From positions 1,922,001 to 1,986,000 of the forward strand of contig OY970153.1 in NCBI GenBank assembly GCA_963706385.1: a DNA stretch of 64,000 bases, given 5' to 3'. Origin of the DNA: Poindextera sp963706385 (GTDB lineage Bacteria; Pseudomonadota; Alphaproteobacteria; Caulobacterales; Caulobacteraceae). Of this stretch, positions 49,923-58,569 are shown piece after piece. The notes beneath the pieces are model-generated. The model saw only the letters and a list, made by a program, of their open reading frames with translations. It did no database searches and was not told the origin of the DNA. How positions within the stretch are numbered: the first letter of the stretch is position 1; every line of letters begins with the position of its first letter. The position numbers and the translations under genes are program-made.

Positions 49923-50789
49923 GCCCCGCCGCCGCGGCGCCGGACGCCTCCGACCCGCCGCGCGCTCTTCTAAAGAGTTCTCGATCCGCACCCTCGGCGA
50001 GCGAGCCAGCTCGGTGGGAAGCGCCGTGAGCGGAAACTCGGCTAGGCCTCGCGCCGCCACGACCGCCTCGGCCACTCCGCCCACCGCCTCGGCCAGGGCT
50101 TCACGCGGGTCCAGCAGGTCGATCAGCCCAGCGGCGAACAGGGCGGTCAGCAGGTCGCCCGATCCGTTCGGCGCGACCGTCTCGCGCGGGTGGACGGCGA
50201 GGAAGGCCTCGTCCTGGTCGGCGTAGACCACCCCGATCTCGGCCCTAGCCGCGACCGAGGAGACCAGCACCGGCCGGCTCATCGCCCGCGCGGCCTGGAC
50301 CGCGCTGGCCGGATCGAACACCGGCCGGTCCGAAAGGCGCGACAGCTCCCAGGCGTTGGGCGCGACCAGGTCGGCGCGAGGGATCAGTTCATCGGCGATC
50401 GCCTCGGCCACCGCGGCGCCGACATAGAGGCCCTTGCCCGCATCGCCCATGATCGGATCGACGATCAGCCGCGCGGCGGGCGCCGCGGCGCGTACGACAT
50501 CCAGCGCGCGGGCCGCGACGGTCACCTGTTCGGCCTTGGCGAAATAGCCGCAGATCACCGCATCGAGTTCGGCGTACAGGCCCTGGGCGGCGATGGCGTC
50601 CAACATGCCCTGCATGGTCTCGGCCTCCACCGGCCCGCCGCCGGGCGCGCCCCAGCCGGGATGGCGGCCGAACAGCGCGGTGGGAACCAACACCGGCGCG
50701 ATCCCCAGCCGCGCCAGGGCTAGGGCCTGGGCCCCGCCGCCGACCCGGCTGGCGGCGACGAAGCTGGAGAGGATCAGGACGGTGGTCAT
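48999..50789 (-). CDS. Pyridoxal kinase-like protein; natural stop missing, frame runs antisense into asd
   Basis: The first 270 or so codons (50789 down to about 49975) encode a normal ribokinase-fold pyridoxal/hydroxymethylpyrimidine kinase. Seen: LILSSFVAASRVGGGAQALALARLGI (residues 5-30), VDPIMGDAGKGLYV near 112, LVAPNAWELSRLSDRPVF near 140 and VAPNGSGDLLTALFAAGLI near 205-223 with the catalytic Asp. A PdxK/PdxY-length protein should end there. Instead the frame continues about 325 codons as the mirror of asd to a stop at 48999, giving 596 aa. A TAG in a neighbouring frame lies at 49972-49970, where the product would be about 272 aa. A one-base indel near the 3' end is the simplest explanation. 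Confidence 0.7.
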   Translation of the reverse strand: MTTVLILSSFVAASRVGGGAQALALARLGIAPVLVPTALFGRHPGWGAPGGGPVEAETMQGMLDAIAAQGLYAELDAVICGYFAKAEQVTVAARALDVVRAAAPAARLIVDPIMGDAGKGLYVGAAVAEAIADELIPRADLVAPNAWELSRLSDRPVFDPASAVQAARAMSRPVLVSSVAARAEIGVVYADQDEAFLAVHPRETVAPNGSGDLLTALFAAGLIDLLDPREALAEAVGGVAEAVVAARGLAEFPLTALPTELARSPRVRIENSLEERAAGRRRPAPRRRGSSQHFRSDQAALMQELGDLHGVQRGALSQIVRHHPQIQAVLEGGVVTDARDIDRELPLGFLGGDIAGLVAAVDHHHPGRLAENLARRVLVQRVFELDVHRLGMADEHRNPHAGDGERDRWVDHLVGLVPHLGFFVGVSVVVERADEGDDVERDLLGELLRLGGAERIDRLGLIPQLVDALFAGAGHRLVGRDHHPLDLSRRVQRLQRHHQLGGRAVGIGDDVLAGRQRHRVGVHLRHDQRHVRVHPPSRGVVDHNRPGLADLRRPFAREGARDRHQDDVDLGEVEQLDVLAIECLVAEIDFHADGFA

Positions 50790-50920
50790 GGCGGCGGGAG
50801 CAGGTCAGACGCCGGTGAGTTGGCGATCCGCATGATCGGGGCCCCATGCGAGTGGCGCAAGCAAGCGGCGAACGCCCGTTGATCATCTTCGCCCTGGCGT
50901 CGAGGAGCCGATCATTGGCT

Positions 50921-52312
50921 TCAATACCGATAGTGGTCCGGCTTGAACGGCCCGTCCTGGGGCACGCCGATGTAGTCGGCCTGGTCGGGGCGCAGCTGGG
51001 TCAGTTTGGCGCCCAACTTGCCCAGGTGCAGCATGGCGACCTTCTCGTCCAGGTGCTTGGGCAGAACGTGGACCGCGTGACCATAGGCCTCGGCGTTGGT
51101 CCAAAGCTCGATCTGGGCCAGGGTCTGATTGGTGAAGCTGGCGCTCATCACGAAGCTCGGGTGGCCGGTGGCGTTGCCGAGGTTCACCAGCCGTCCCTCG
51201 GACAGCACGATGATCTTCTTGCCGTCCGGGAATTCCACATGGTGGACCTGGGGCTTGATCTCGTCCCAGCGATAGTTGCGCAGCGCCGCGATCTGGATCT
51301 CGGAATCGAAGTGGCCGATGTTGGCGACGATGGCGTTGTTCTTCATCGCCCGCATGTGCTCCAGCCGGATCACGTCCTTGTTGCCGGTGGCGGTGACGAA
51401 GATGTCGGCGTTCGCGACGACGTCTTCCAGGGTCTGGACCTCATAGCCTTCCATGGCCGCCTGCAGGGCGCAGATCGGGTCGATCTCGGTGACGATCACC
51501 CGCGCCCCGCCCTGGCGCAGCGAGGCGGCCGAGCCCTTGCCCACGTCGCCGTAGCCGCAGACCACCGCGACCTTGCCGGCCAGCATCACGTCGGTGCCGC
51601 GCCGGATGGCGTCCACCAGGCTCTCGCGGCAGCCGTAGAGGTTGTCGAACTTGGACTTGGTGACGCTGTCGTTGACGTTGATCGCGGTGAACGGCAGCTC
51701 GCCGCGCGCGGCCATCTGATACAGACGATGGACCCCGGTTGTGGTCTCCTCCGACACGCCCTTGATCGAGGCGCGGATCGCTGAATAGAAGCCCGGCTTT
51801 TCCTTCAGATAACGCTTCATCACCGCATAGAGCGCCTCCTCCTCCTCGTTGCCCGGATGGTCGAGGATCGAGGGGTCGGCCTCGGCCTTCGGGCCGAGCA
51901 CGCACAACAGGGTCGCATCGCCGCCGTCATCGAGGATCAGGTTGGGATAGCCGCCGTCACTCCATTCGAAGATCCGGTGGGCGTAGTCCCAATATTCGAT
52001 CAGGGTCTCGCCCTTGATCGCGAACACTGGGGTTCCGGTCTGCGCGATGGCGGCGGCCGCGTGGTCCTGGGTCGAGAAGATGTTGCACGAGGCCCAACGC
52101 ACCTCGGCGCCCAGGGCCTGTAGGGTCTCGATCAGCACCGCGGTCTGGATGGTCATGTGCAGCGAGCCGGCGATCCGTGCGCCGGTCAGCGGCCGATCCT
52201 TGCCGAACTCCTCGCGCACCGCCATTAGGCCTGGCATCTCGGTTTCGGCGATGTCGATCTCCTTGCGACCCCAGGCCGCCAGCGAGATGTCCTTGACGAT
52301 GTAGTCGGCCAC
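50921..52312 (-). CDS. ahcY: Adenosylhomocysteinase
   Basis: NAD-dependent S-adenosylhomocysteine hydrolase of the activated-methyl cycle (463 aa). Seen: GARIAGSLHMTIQTAVLIETLQALGAEVRWASCNIFSTQDHAAAA (about residues 45-90), VNDSVTKSKFDNLYGCRESLVDAI near 210, VVCGYGDVGKGSAASL near 252 (NAD loop) and the C-terminal LGKLGAKLTQLRPDQADYIGVPQDGPFKPDHYRY. The start is the GTG at 52312 (VADYIVKDISLAAWG), because AAGGAG sits 6 bp before it; the ATG at 52327 lies upstream of that site. A 22-bp palindromic operator lies about 61 bp upstream. Confidence 0.97.
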   Translation of the reverse strand: MADYIVKDISLAAWGRKEIDIAETEMPGLMAVREEFGKDRPLTGARIAGSLHMTIQTAVLIETLQALGAEVRWASCNIFSTQDHAAAAIAQTGTPVFAIKGETLIEYWDYAHRIFEWSDGGYPNLILDDGGDATLLCVLGPKAEADPSILDHPGNEEEEALYAVMKRYLKEKPGFYSAIRASIKGVSEETTTGVHRLYQMAARGELPFTAINVNDSVTKSKFDNLYGCRESLVDAIRRGTDVMLAGKVAVVCGYGDVGKGSAASLRQGGARVIVTEIDPICALQAAMEGYEVQTLEDVVANADIFVTATGNKDVIRLEHMRAMKNNAIVANIGHFDSEIQIAALRNYRWDEIKPQVHHVEFPDGKKIIVLSEGRLVNLGNATGHPSFVMSASFTNQTLAQIELWTNAEAYGHAVHVLPKHLDEKVAMLHLGKLGAKLTQLRPDQADYIGVPQDGPFKPDHYRY

Positions 52313-52372
52313 GACCGCTCCTTGCATGTTTGGGCGGGCTCTATAGCCGCCGCGCGCACAGTGGGCAAGAAA

Positions 52373-52394
52373 GACATAAAGATATCTTTATGTC
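52373..52394. promoter_or_regulatory. Perfect 22-bp palindrome, probable SahR-type operator of ahcY
   Basis: Half-site GACATAAAGAT is followed immediately by its exact complement, giving an AT-rich perfect palindrome in otherwise GC-rich DNA. It is located 61 bp upstream of the ahcY start. As recalled, this resembles operators of ArsR-type regulators such as SahR that control S-adenosylhomocysteine recycling in Proteobacteria. It sits where a promoter would be. No regulator gene lies in the window, so assignment is inference. Confidence 0.7.
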
Positions 52395-52416
52395 CGTGCG
52401 AATTGGTGCGACGCCC

Positions 52417-53968
52417 TCACCAGTAGGATTTGGCCTTGGCCAACCGGCGCCAAGCGGCGAGCGAGCACCGCATCGCCCGGGGTACGTCGGTTTGGCGATC
52501 GGCCCAAACCTGGCCGGCGGCGAAGGCCTGGGCGGCGTCCCGATTTCGGCGCGCGGGCCCGGACGCACCCGCTCCGGCCGGCGCGGCGCCCACCAGCCGG
52601 GCGATCAGGCCGCCGCCGACGGAGATGTCGTTCATGACGCCCAACCCCTGCTGGAACGCGGCCAGCGCCTTGGTCAGGCGCGCCAGCCGACGGGCTGCCT
52701 TGCCGCGATAAAGGGCGGCGAAGAAGTCGCCGGCGTAGCGCAGCTTCTTAGCCTCGATCCGCAGCCTATGGCGCGCCTCGGGACTTAGCATCTCCAACTT
52801 TCGCCCGCGTCGGATCACCTTGCGGTGATGGGCGGACAGGATCTCCGCGGCCAGGGTCCGGGCGGGTCGCTGGCGAAGCGCGGCCTGCATCGGATCGACG
52901 TCGCCGGCCCACGCGCCAGTCTCGATCCAGGCGGCGGTCTCCAGCGTCAACTGGCTGAACCGGCGCGAACGCAACGCCGCCTCCGCCCGGTCGTAGGCGC
53001 GGGTCTGCGCCGACAACAGGTTGGAGCCGAGCGCACCAAGACCGATGATGTCGCGGCGGCGGGCGGCGACAGGCCGGAAGCTCTCAGCGATGAGCACATC
53101 GAGGTTGCGCGCCTCGTCCAGTTCGCCGGCGATCCATTTCAACTCGGTCTTGATCGCCGGGAGGCGGTCGTCGGCCAGCATCGGGCCGAACAGGCCGATC
53201 GCGGTCCTTAAGCGGCGAACGCCGACGCGGAGCTGGTGCACCGCCTCGGGCCGCCGGGTCGATCGCAGCACCCGGGCGTTGGCGGTGATCTGGGCCAGGG
53301 CCGAACAGGCGATCGCGCGAAAGGCCCGCTCGGCCGTGTCCTTCAGTCCCACCATCGGCCGGACGGCCTTGACCGGCGACAGCCCCGTCCCGTCCATTAA
53401 AGCATAACCCCGCTCGGCCTTGGTCAGGAAGGACAGCTCCAGCGACGCGCGTTCGGACAGGCCGCGCGCCAGCTCGAACAGCAGGCCCGGCGCGCCCGAT
53501 TTCAGCTCCAACTCCAGTTCGCAGATCGGAGCGCCATAGCCGTCGGCGCTGACCGCGCCGCGATCGAGCGCGACCTCGACCAACCCATCACCCACCACAA
53601 CGTCGCGGCGCGCGCGTTCGACGGTGACCTCGAAGGCAGGCTTCAGCGCCGAGGCGCCCTTGGATCCCAACGTCTTGATCAGCGGGCTGTCGGCGACGGC
53701 GGCGAGGTCCGGCGCTGGGCCGGCGATCTCCTGCTCCCACTCGCCGCGACAGATGGAGCTGGCGGTGGTCTGCTTGACTGTCTGAACGCGCCGGCGGCCG
53801 TCGTCGCGGACCCTGAGCGCGATGCCCCGCCCGCGCAGATCCGCCTCGGCGGTGTCGTAATAGACCGACCTCAGGATCAGCTCCTCGCCCTGGCTAGCCA
53901 ACCCCAGTATCTTCGAGCAACCGCTCGGCGGTGGCCGGATCGACCTCGAACTTCAGCTCGGTTTCCAC
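52417..53968 (-). pseudogene. CYTH-CHAD domain protein interrupted by a one-base frameshift
   Basis: A CYTH (inorganic triphosphatase-like) domain followed by a CHAD domain. A GTG at 53968, preceded by AGGAG, opens the frame VETELKFEVDPATAERLLEDTG, the classic CYTH start with its E-x-E-x-K. That frame stops at a TAG almost at once. The remainder is open from 53901: LRSVYYDTAEADLRGRGIALRVRDDG and CELELELKSG (CYTH), then AVHQLRVGVRRLRTAIGLF near the middle and HRLRIEAKKLRYAGDFFAALY (CHAD histidine helices). Removing one G from the GGGG run (plus-strand CCCC at 53902-53905) joins both parts exactly. This may be a real mutation or a sequencing/assembly error. Confidence 0.85.
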
Positions 53969-54104
53969 GACCCACTCCTCGCTGCGCGACAGACCATAGG
54001 CGTCGCTCGCCTCGCGATCGATGATCTAGATCAGGAAACGATGGCGCGGAACGCTGGTTCATGGCAATCGGCGCCGGCGAATGACTTGCGTCCAGGAGCC
54101 ACCC

Positions 54105-55094
54105 ATGCCCGCCGTCGATCCCGCAGCGCCCCGCCATGACTGGACGCTGGAAGACATCGAGGCGTTGTTCGGGCTGCCGTTCACCGAGCTGGTGTTCCGC
54201 GCCGCGAGCGTCCACCGCCGCTGGTTCGACCCGACCGAGGTGCAGATCTCGCAGCTCCTGTCGATCAAGACCGGCGGCTGCCCGGAAGACTGCGGCTACT
54301 GCAGCCAGTCGCGGCATTTCGATTCTGGCGTGCCGGCCTCCAAGCTGATGGAGGCCGATGCGGTGATCGCCGAGGCCAAGCGGGCCAAGGCCGGCGGCGC
54401 CCAGCGCTTCTGCATGGGCGCGGCTTGGCGGGACCTGAAGGACCGCGACCTGCCGAAGGTCGCGGCGATGATCGAGGGGGTCAAGGCGCTGGGCCTGGAG
54501 ACCTGCGTCACGCTCGGCATGCTGGAGCCGCATCAGGCGCGGGCGCTGAAGGCCGCGGGTCTGGATTACTACAACCACAACCTCGACACCGGCCCGGACT
54601 ACTACGGCGCGGTGGTCACCACCCGCACCTACCAGGACCGGCTGGGGACGCTGGAAGCGGTGCGCGACGCGGGCATCTCGACCTGCTGCGGCGGCATCGT
54701 CGGCATGGGCGAGACGCGCCGCGACCGGGCGGGCCTCCTGCACGCGCTCGCCACCCTGCCGGCCCATCCCGACAGCCTGCCGATCAACGATCTGATGCCG
54801 ACCAAGAACACCCCGCTCGGCCAGAGCGCGCCGATCGATGCTCTGGAGTTCGTCCGCACCATCGCCGTCGCCCGCTTGGTCTGCCCCAGGTCGGTGGTGC
54901 GACTATCGGCCGGCCGCGAGCACATGAGCCGCGAGCAGCAGGCGCTGTGCTTCCTAGCCGGCGCCAATTCGATCTTCGTCGGCGGCAAGCTTCTGACCAC
55001 CCCGAACCCGGATCGCGACACCGACGAGAAACTGTTCGCGGATCTGGGGCTGAAGCCGATGGGCGCCGAAGCGCGGGCCGCGGCGGCGGAGTAG
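54105..55094 (+). CDS. bioB: Biotin synthase
   Basis: Radical-SAM enzyme inserting sulfur into dethiobiotin (329 aa). The [4Fe-4S] cysteines are in GGCPEDCGYCSQSRHFD near residues 56-72. Further family blocks: RFCMGAAWRDLKDRDL near 100, CVTLGMLEPHQARALKAAGLDYYNHNLDTGPDYY near 133-166, STCCGGIVGMGETRRDR near 194 (second cluster cysteine) and RLSAGREHMSREQQALCFLAGANSIFVGGKLLTTPNP near 266-302. The start is MPAVDPAAPRHD at 54105, with CAGGAG 8 bp before; an ATG at 54081 also exists. No other bio gene is nearby. Its stop is one base from the end of the convergent HPr gene. Confidence 0.96.
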   Translation: MPAVDPAAPRHDWTLEDIEALFGLPFTELVFRAASVHRRWFDPTEVQISQLLSIKTGGCPEDCGYCSQSRHFDSGVPASKLMEADAVIAEAKRAKAGGAQRFCMGAAWRDLKDRDLPKVAAMIEGVKALGLETCVTLGMLEPHQARALKAAGLDYYNHNLDTGPDYYGAVVTTRTYQDRLGTLEAVRDAGISTCCGGIVGMGETRRDRAGLLHALATLPAHPDSLPINDLMPTKNTPLGQSAPIDALEFVRTIAVARLVCPRSVVRLSAGREHMSREQQALCFLAGANSIFVGGKLLTTPNPDRDTDEKLFADLGLKPMGAEARAAAAE

Positions 55095-55095
55095 C

Positions 55096-55368
55096 CTACT
55101 TCTCTTCGTCGAATCGGGCGGCGACCAACTCGGCCAGGGCGTCCACTGCTTGCTGCGCCTGCGGGCCGTCCGCGGCGATCTCGATGCGGCAGCCGGGGCC
55201 GGCCGCCAGCATCATCAGCCCCATAATCGAGCGGGCGTCCACGGTCTGGCCGTCACGGCTGACGCTCACTTCCGCATCGAAACCGCCGCTCAGCTTGACG
55301 AACTTGGCCGAAGCGCGGGCGTGCAGGCCCCGCTCGTTGACGATTTCGACGATGCGAGCGGCCTTCAT
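55096..55368 (-). CDS. HPr phosphocarrier protein
   Basis: A 90-aa HPr. The phosphorylated histidine is His16 in NERGLHARASAKF, and the regulatory serine is Ser47 in ARSIMGLMML. In alphaproteobacteria lacking sugar-PTS permeases, HPr and the neighbouring EIIA-Man protein form a regulatory chain rather than a transport system. It is the last gene in the order chvI-chvG-hprK-EIIA-HPr on the minus strand, 7 bp after the EIIA stop. Convergent with bioB, one base apart. Confidence 0.95.
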   Translation of the reverse strand: MKAARIVEIVNERGLHARASAKFVKLSGGFDAEVSVSRDGQTVDARSIMGLMMLAAGPGCRIEIAADGPQAQQAVDALAELVAARFDEEK

Positions 55369-55375
55369 CGACCAG

Positions 55376-55780
55376 CTACTTCTCACCTGCCAGAACATAG
55401 GAGGCGACCGAGATGTACTTGCGTCCGGCCTCCTGGGCCTGCGCCACGCAGGTCGCCAGATCCTCACGCCCGCGCAGGCTGGCCAGCTTGATCAACATCG
55501 GCAGGTTCAGCCCGGCGATCACCTCGGCGTGGGTCTGCTCCATCACCGAAATGGCGAGGTTGGATGGCGTGCCGCCGAACATGTCGGTCAACAGAATCAC
55601 CCCCTGGCCCTCGTCGACGTCGGCGCAGGCCTTCAGGATGTCTCTGCGCCGCTGCTCCATGTCGTCGTCGGCGCCGATGCATACGGCCACGACCCCGGTC
55701 TGGGGTCCGACCACATGCTCCATGGCGAAGATGAACTCTTCCGCCAGGCGCCCGTGGGTAACAATCACGAGACCAATCAT
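55376..55780 (-). CDS. PTS EIIA-Man-type phosphocarrier
   Basis: A 134-aa mannose-type EIIA domain. The phosphorylatable histidine is His9 in LVIVTHGRLAEEF, and VILLTDMFGGTPSNLAISVM near residues 60-80 is the typical second motif. It stands alone without EIIB, EIIC or EIID, so it acts as a regulatory relay that receives phosphate from HPr. The start is MIGLVIVTHG at 55780; upstream in-frame residues overlap hprK. It is encoded between hprK and HPr. Confidence 0.94.
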   Translation of the reverse strand: MIGLVIVTHGRLAEEFIFAMEHVVGPQTGVVAVCIGADDDMEQRRRDILKACADVDEGQGVILLTDMFGGTPSNLAISVMEQTHAEVIAGLNLPMLIKLASLRGREDLATCVAQAQEAGRKYISVASYVLAGEK

Positions 55781-55790
55781 GCCCGAATTC

Positions 55791-56282
55791 TCACGGGTCC
55801 CCTCCCGCCACTGGCCGAGGAGAGCCAGCGCGGCAGGCTTGATACGCCGGTTGGGTCCGAAGTCCAAGCTGAGTCAATGCATGAGCGAGCTTCGCCGGCG
55901 CGGACGCCTCCCGTGCGGTCAGCGCGATCAGCGGGGTCGCCACGCCCAGGAGAGTGCGAGCCTGAGATTCGGGCGTCCGCTCGACCTCGCCCGCCGCCGC
56001 GCACCGCACCACGAGATCAATCCTGGCGAAGTCGCGCCGCGGACTGGCGATCACGCCCACCCCTCGGGCCTCGATCAGCCCGGCGAGAGTCGGCGCGGCG
56101 CGGCCATAGAGCCTGCCGCCGCAGACCCAGACCAGGGTGCGGTCGTCCGCCACCAGCGTCCAGCCGGCTTCGATGGCCCTGAGCGCCAAGTCGCTCTTGC
56201 CCGCCCCCGAGGCGCCCTCGATTAGGACGCCGCGCCAGCGGCCGGCGTCCAGCCGCGCGATCAGGCCAGCATGCAGGATCAC
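55791..56282 (-). CDS. hprK: HPr kinase/phosphorylase, short alphaproteobacterial type
   Basis: A 163-aa HprK lacking the N-terminal domain of Firmicutes enzymes. The Walker A motif is GASGAGKSDLALRAI near residues 23-37, followed by LVADDRTLVW with the catalytic acidic residues and GLIEARGVGVI near 68-78. It phosphorylates Ser47 of HPr. The start ATG overlaps the chvG stop by four bases, linking the PTS relay to the two-component system. C-terminal sequence is less conserved and Pro/Gly-rich. Confidence 0.92.
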   Translation of the reverse strand: MILHAGLIARLDAGRWRGVLIEGASGAGKSDLALRAIEAGWTLVADDRTLVWVCGGRLYGRAAPTLAGLIEARGVGVIASPRRDFARIDLVVRCAAAGEVERTPESQARTLLGVATPLIALTAREASAPAKLAHALTQLGLRTQPAYQACRAGSPRPVAGGDP

Positions 56283-57896
56283 GCGCGCGCCTCCGGCAAG
56301 ATGACGGTGAATCGGGCGCCCTTGACCGCGCCGTCTTCGCCAAGCCGGTTTTCGGCCCGGATCCGGCCGCCGTGGGCCTCGACAATCTGCCGGGCGATGG
56401 ACAGGCCCAGGCCCGAGTGGCCGCCGAACGCCGCGCCCTTGGGGCGGGCGGTGTAGAACCGCTCGAACACCGTCTCCAGGTTTTCCGGCGGGATGCCGGG
56501 ACCGTCGTCCTCGACTTCGGCTACGACCTGCCGGCCCTGGTGACGAACGCTGACGCGCACTTCGGGCTCCGCCTCGGCGGACAAGGTCGAGAACGATTTG
56601 GCGTTGTCGATCAGATTACGGAATACTTGGCTCAGCGGCCCCTCCCGACCGAGCACGCGGCAGGATTCCAGGCTCCGCGAAGGGACGAACCGGACGCCGG
56701 CCTCGCCCGAGCGCGCGGATTCGGCGTAGAGCGCGGCGAGGTCGGACAACAGCTTGTCCAACTCCAGCGGCCGGGGCGCCTCGCGCGAGAGTTCCGCGTC
56801 CAGCCGCGAGGCGTTGGAGATGTCGGTGATCAGCCGGTCGAGCCGGCCGACGTCGTGCTTGAGGATGTCGGTCAGCCGCGCGCGAGCGGCCGGGTCGGAC
56901 ACCAGCTCCAGCGTCTCCACCGCCGAGCGGATCGAGGTCAAAGGATTGCGGATCTCGTGCGCCACGTCGGCGGCGAACCCCTCGATGGCGTCCATCCGCT
57001 CGGACAGGGTCGAGGTCATGGTCTCCAGCGAGCGGGTCAGATCGCCCAACTCGTCCTCGCGTCGGGCGATATCCGGCAAGGAGATAGCCCTTGCGCGAGA
57101 GGCGGTGACCCGATCCGCGGCGCGCGCCAACCGCATCACCGGCTGGGCGATCAGTCGGCTGAGCATCAGCGAAGAGACCACGGTGACGGTGATGGCGATC
57201 AGGATGAACGGCGCCAGCGCCAGTCGCTCGAGCGGCGACGATCTCATCGACGTCCCCGGATTCGAGCGTCAGCACACCCAGCACCGCTTGGACGTTCTGG
57301 ATCGGAATCGACACCGAGACGACCCGATCGCCGTTCTGCGAACGCCTCAGCTCGGCCACCAGAGCGCCCTTCATCGCGCGGCCGATCTCGGCGTTCAGCT
57401 CGGCCCGGGCCTCGGCGACGGTCGCGGGCGTCACCTGGCGATCCCAAGGCGACCGCCACTGGATCCGCGGCTGCCCGGGCTTGCGCGCCGGCGGCAGCGG
57501 CTTGCGTTCGACTTGGTCGGCGATGACATAGCTGTCGGCGATCGGCGCGCCGCTGGCGTCGAACACCCTGGCCCGCTGCGAGCGGGGAATGAACAGGAAC
57601 TGCAGGGTGTCGCGCGCACGATCGGCGTCCAGCGACGGGATCGGATCGCCCCGCGTGGCGGCCTGTTCGATGACGTTGGCGATAAACTCGCCCTGGGTGG
57701 TCAGACTGTCGATCTTGGCATTGATCAGTCCACGGCCGAGCTCGTTCAGCACCAGGGCGCCGGCGATCAGGATCGTCAGTCCCAAAAGGTTGAGGACAAT
57801 GATCAGCCGCCCGAGCCGAGAGCCCGGAAGCATCCAGCGTCCGCGCGTTCGGCCCGCGTCGGCCTCAGGCTTCACGGTAGCGATAGCCGACGCCAT
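56279..57896 (-). pseudogene. chvG: ChvG/ExoS-type sensor histidine kinase split by a frameshift
   Basis: The N-terminal part (from 57896 or GTG 57875) holds the first TM (LIIVLNLLGLTILIAGALVLNELGR) and a periplasmic sensing domain (IADSYVIADQVERKPL, RSQNGDRVVSVSIPIQNVQAVLGVLTLESGDVDEIVA). Near 57236 the frame changes. The continuation is open from 57247 to 56279 and begins ERLALAPFILIAITVTVVSSLML (second TM). HAMP, then DVAHEIRNPLTS (phospho-His), DNAKSF, DDGPGIPPENLETVFERFY and GGHSGLGLSIARQIVEAH (ATPase) follow. Together they make one complete kinase of about 535 aa. Either an indel in the data or a real lesion in a normally important kinase. Confidence 0.88.
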
Positions 57897-58569
57897 AGAG
57901 AGTTTCGATCGCGTCGAACTCCGGATCGACCTGGCGGAACTTGCGGCGCATCCGCTTGATGTGGCTGTCGATGGTGCGGTCGTCGACATAGACCTGATCG
58001 TCGTAGGCGGCGTCCATCAGATTGTCCCGGCTCTTCACGAACCCCGGCCGCTGAGCCAGGGACTGGAGCAGCAGGAACTCGGTCACCGTCAGCTTGACCG
58101 GCTTGTCGTCCCACAGACAGTCGTGACGCGCCGGGTCGAGGGTCAGCCTGCCGCGCCGGATGGCCTTGGAGGCGGCCGCCGCCGCGGCGCTGACCGGCTC
58201 GTCCGCGCCGCCGGCCCGGCGCAGGATCGCCTTGACCCGCTCGATCAGCAGCCGTTGGCTGAACGGCTTGTGGATGTAGTCGTCGGCGCCCAGGTTGAAG
58301 CCCAGGACCTCATCGATCTCTTCGTCCTTGGAGGTCAGGATGATCACCGGCAGGTCGGAAGTCTGACGCAGGCGGCGCAGCAACTCCATCCCGTCCATCC
58401 GCGGCATCTTGACGTCGACGATGGCCAGGTCCGGCGGATCGCTTTCCAGCGCCGCTAGGCCCGTCGCGCCATCGTAGTAACTCTTGACCTTGTGGCCGAG
58501 GCTCTCGAGCGCCAGGCAAACCGAGGTCACGATGTTTTCGTCGTCGTCGACCAATGTAATCTTCGCCAT
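57865..58569 (-). CDS. chvI: ChvI/ExoS-partner response regulator
   Basis: A 234-aa OmpR-family regulator. The receiver has DDD at residues 8-10, the phospho-accepting Asp52 in IVDVKMPRMDGMELL, Thr in ILTSKDEE and Lys in YIHKPFSQ. The C-terminal winged helix contains LTVTEFLLLQSLAQRPGFVKSRDNLMDAAY and YVDDRTIDSHIKRMRRKFRQVDPEFDAIETLYGVGYRY. In Alphaproteobacteria ChvI with ChvG controls envelope and acid-stress genes. The first gene of a minus-strand unit that continues into chvG, hprK, EIIA and HPr. Confidence 0.95.
   Translation of the reverse strand: MAKITLVDDDENIVTSVCLALESLGHKVKSYYDGATGLAALESDPPDLAIVDVKMPRMDGMELLRRLRQTSDLPVIILTSKDEEIDEVLGFNLGADDYIHKPFSQRLLIERVKAILRRAGGADEPVSAAAAAASKAIRRGRLTLDPARHDCLWDDKPVKLTVTEFLLLQSLAQRPGFVKSRDNLMDAAYDDQVYVDDRTIDSHIKRMRRKFRQVDPEFDAIETLYGVGYRYREA

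Noticed and set aside
56616..57230. Continuation of the N-terminal ChvG frame past the break as a genuine shorter protein
   Set aside because: After about 57236 the translation becomes Gly/Arg-rich and matches nothing, while the neighbouring frame carries the HAMP and kinase domains.
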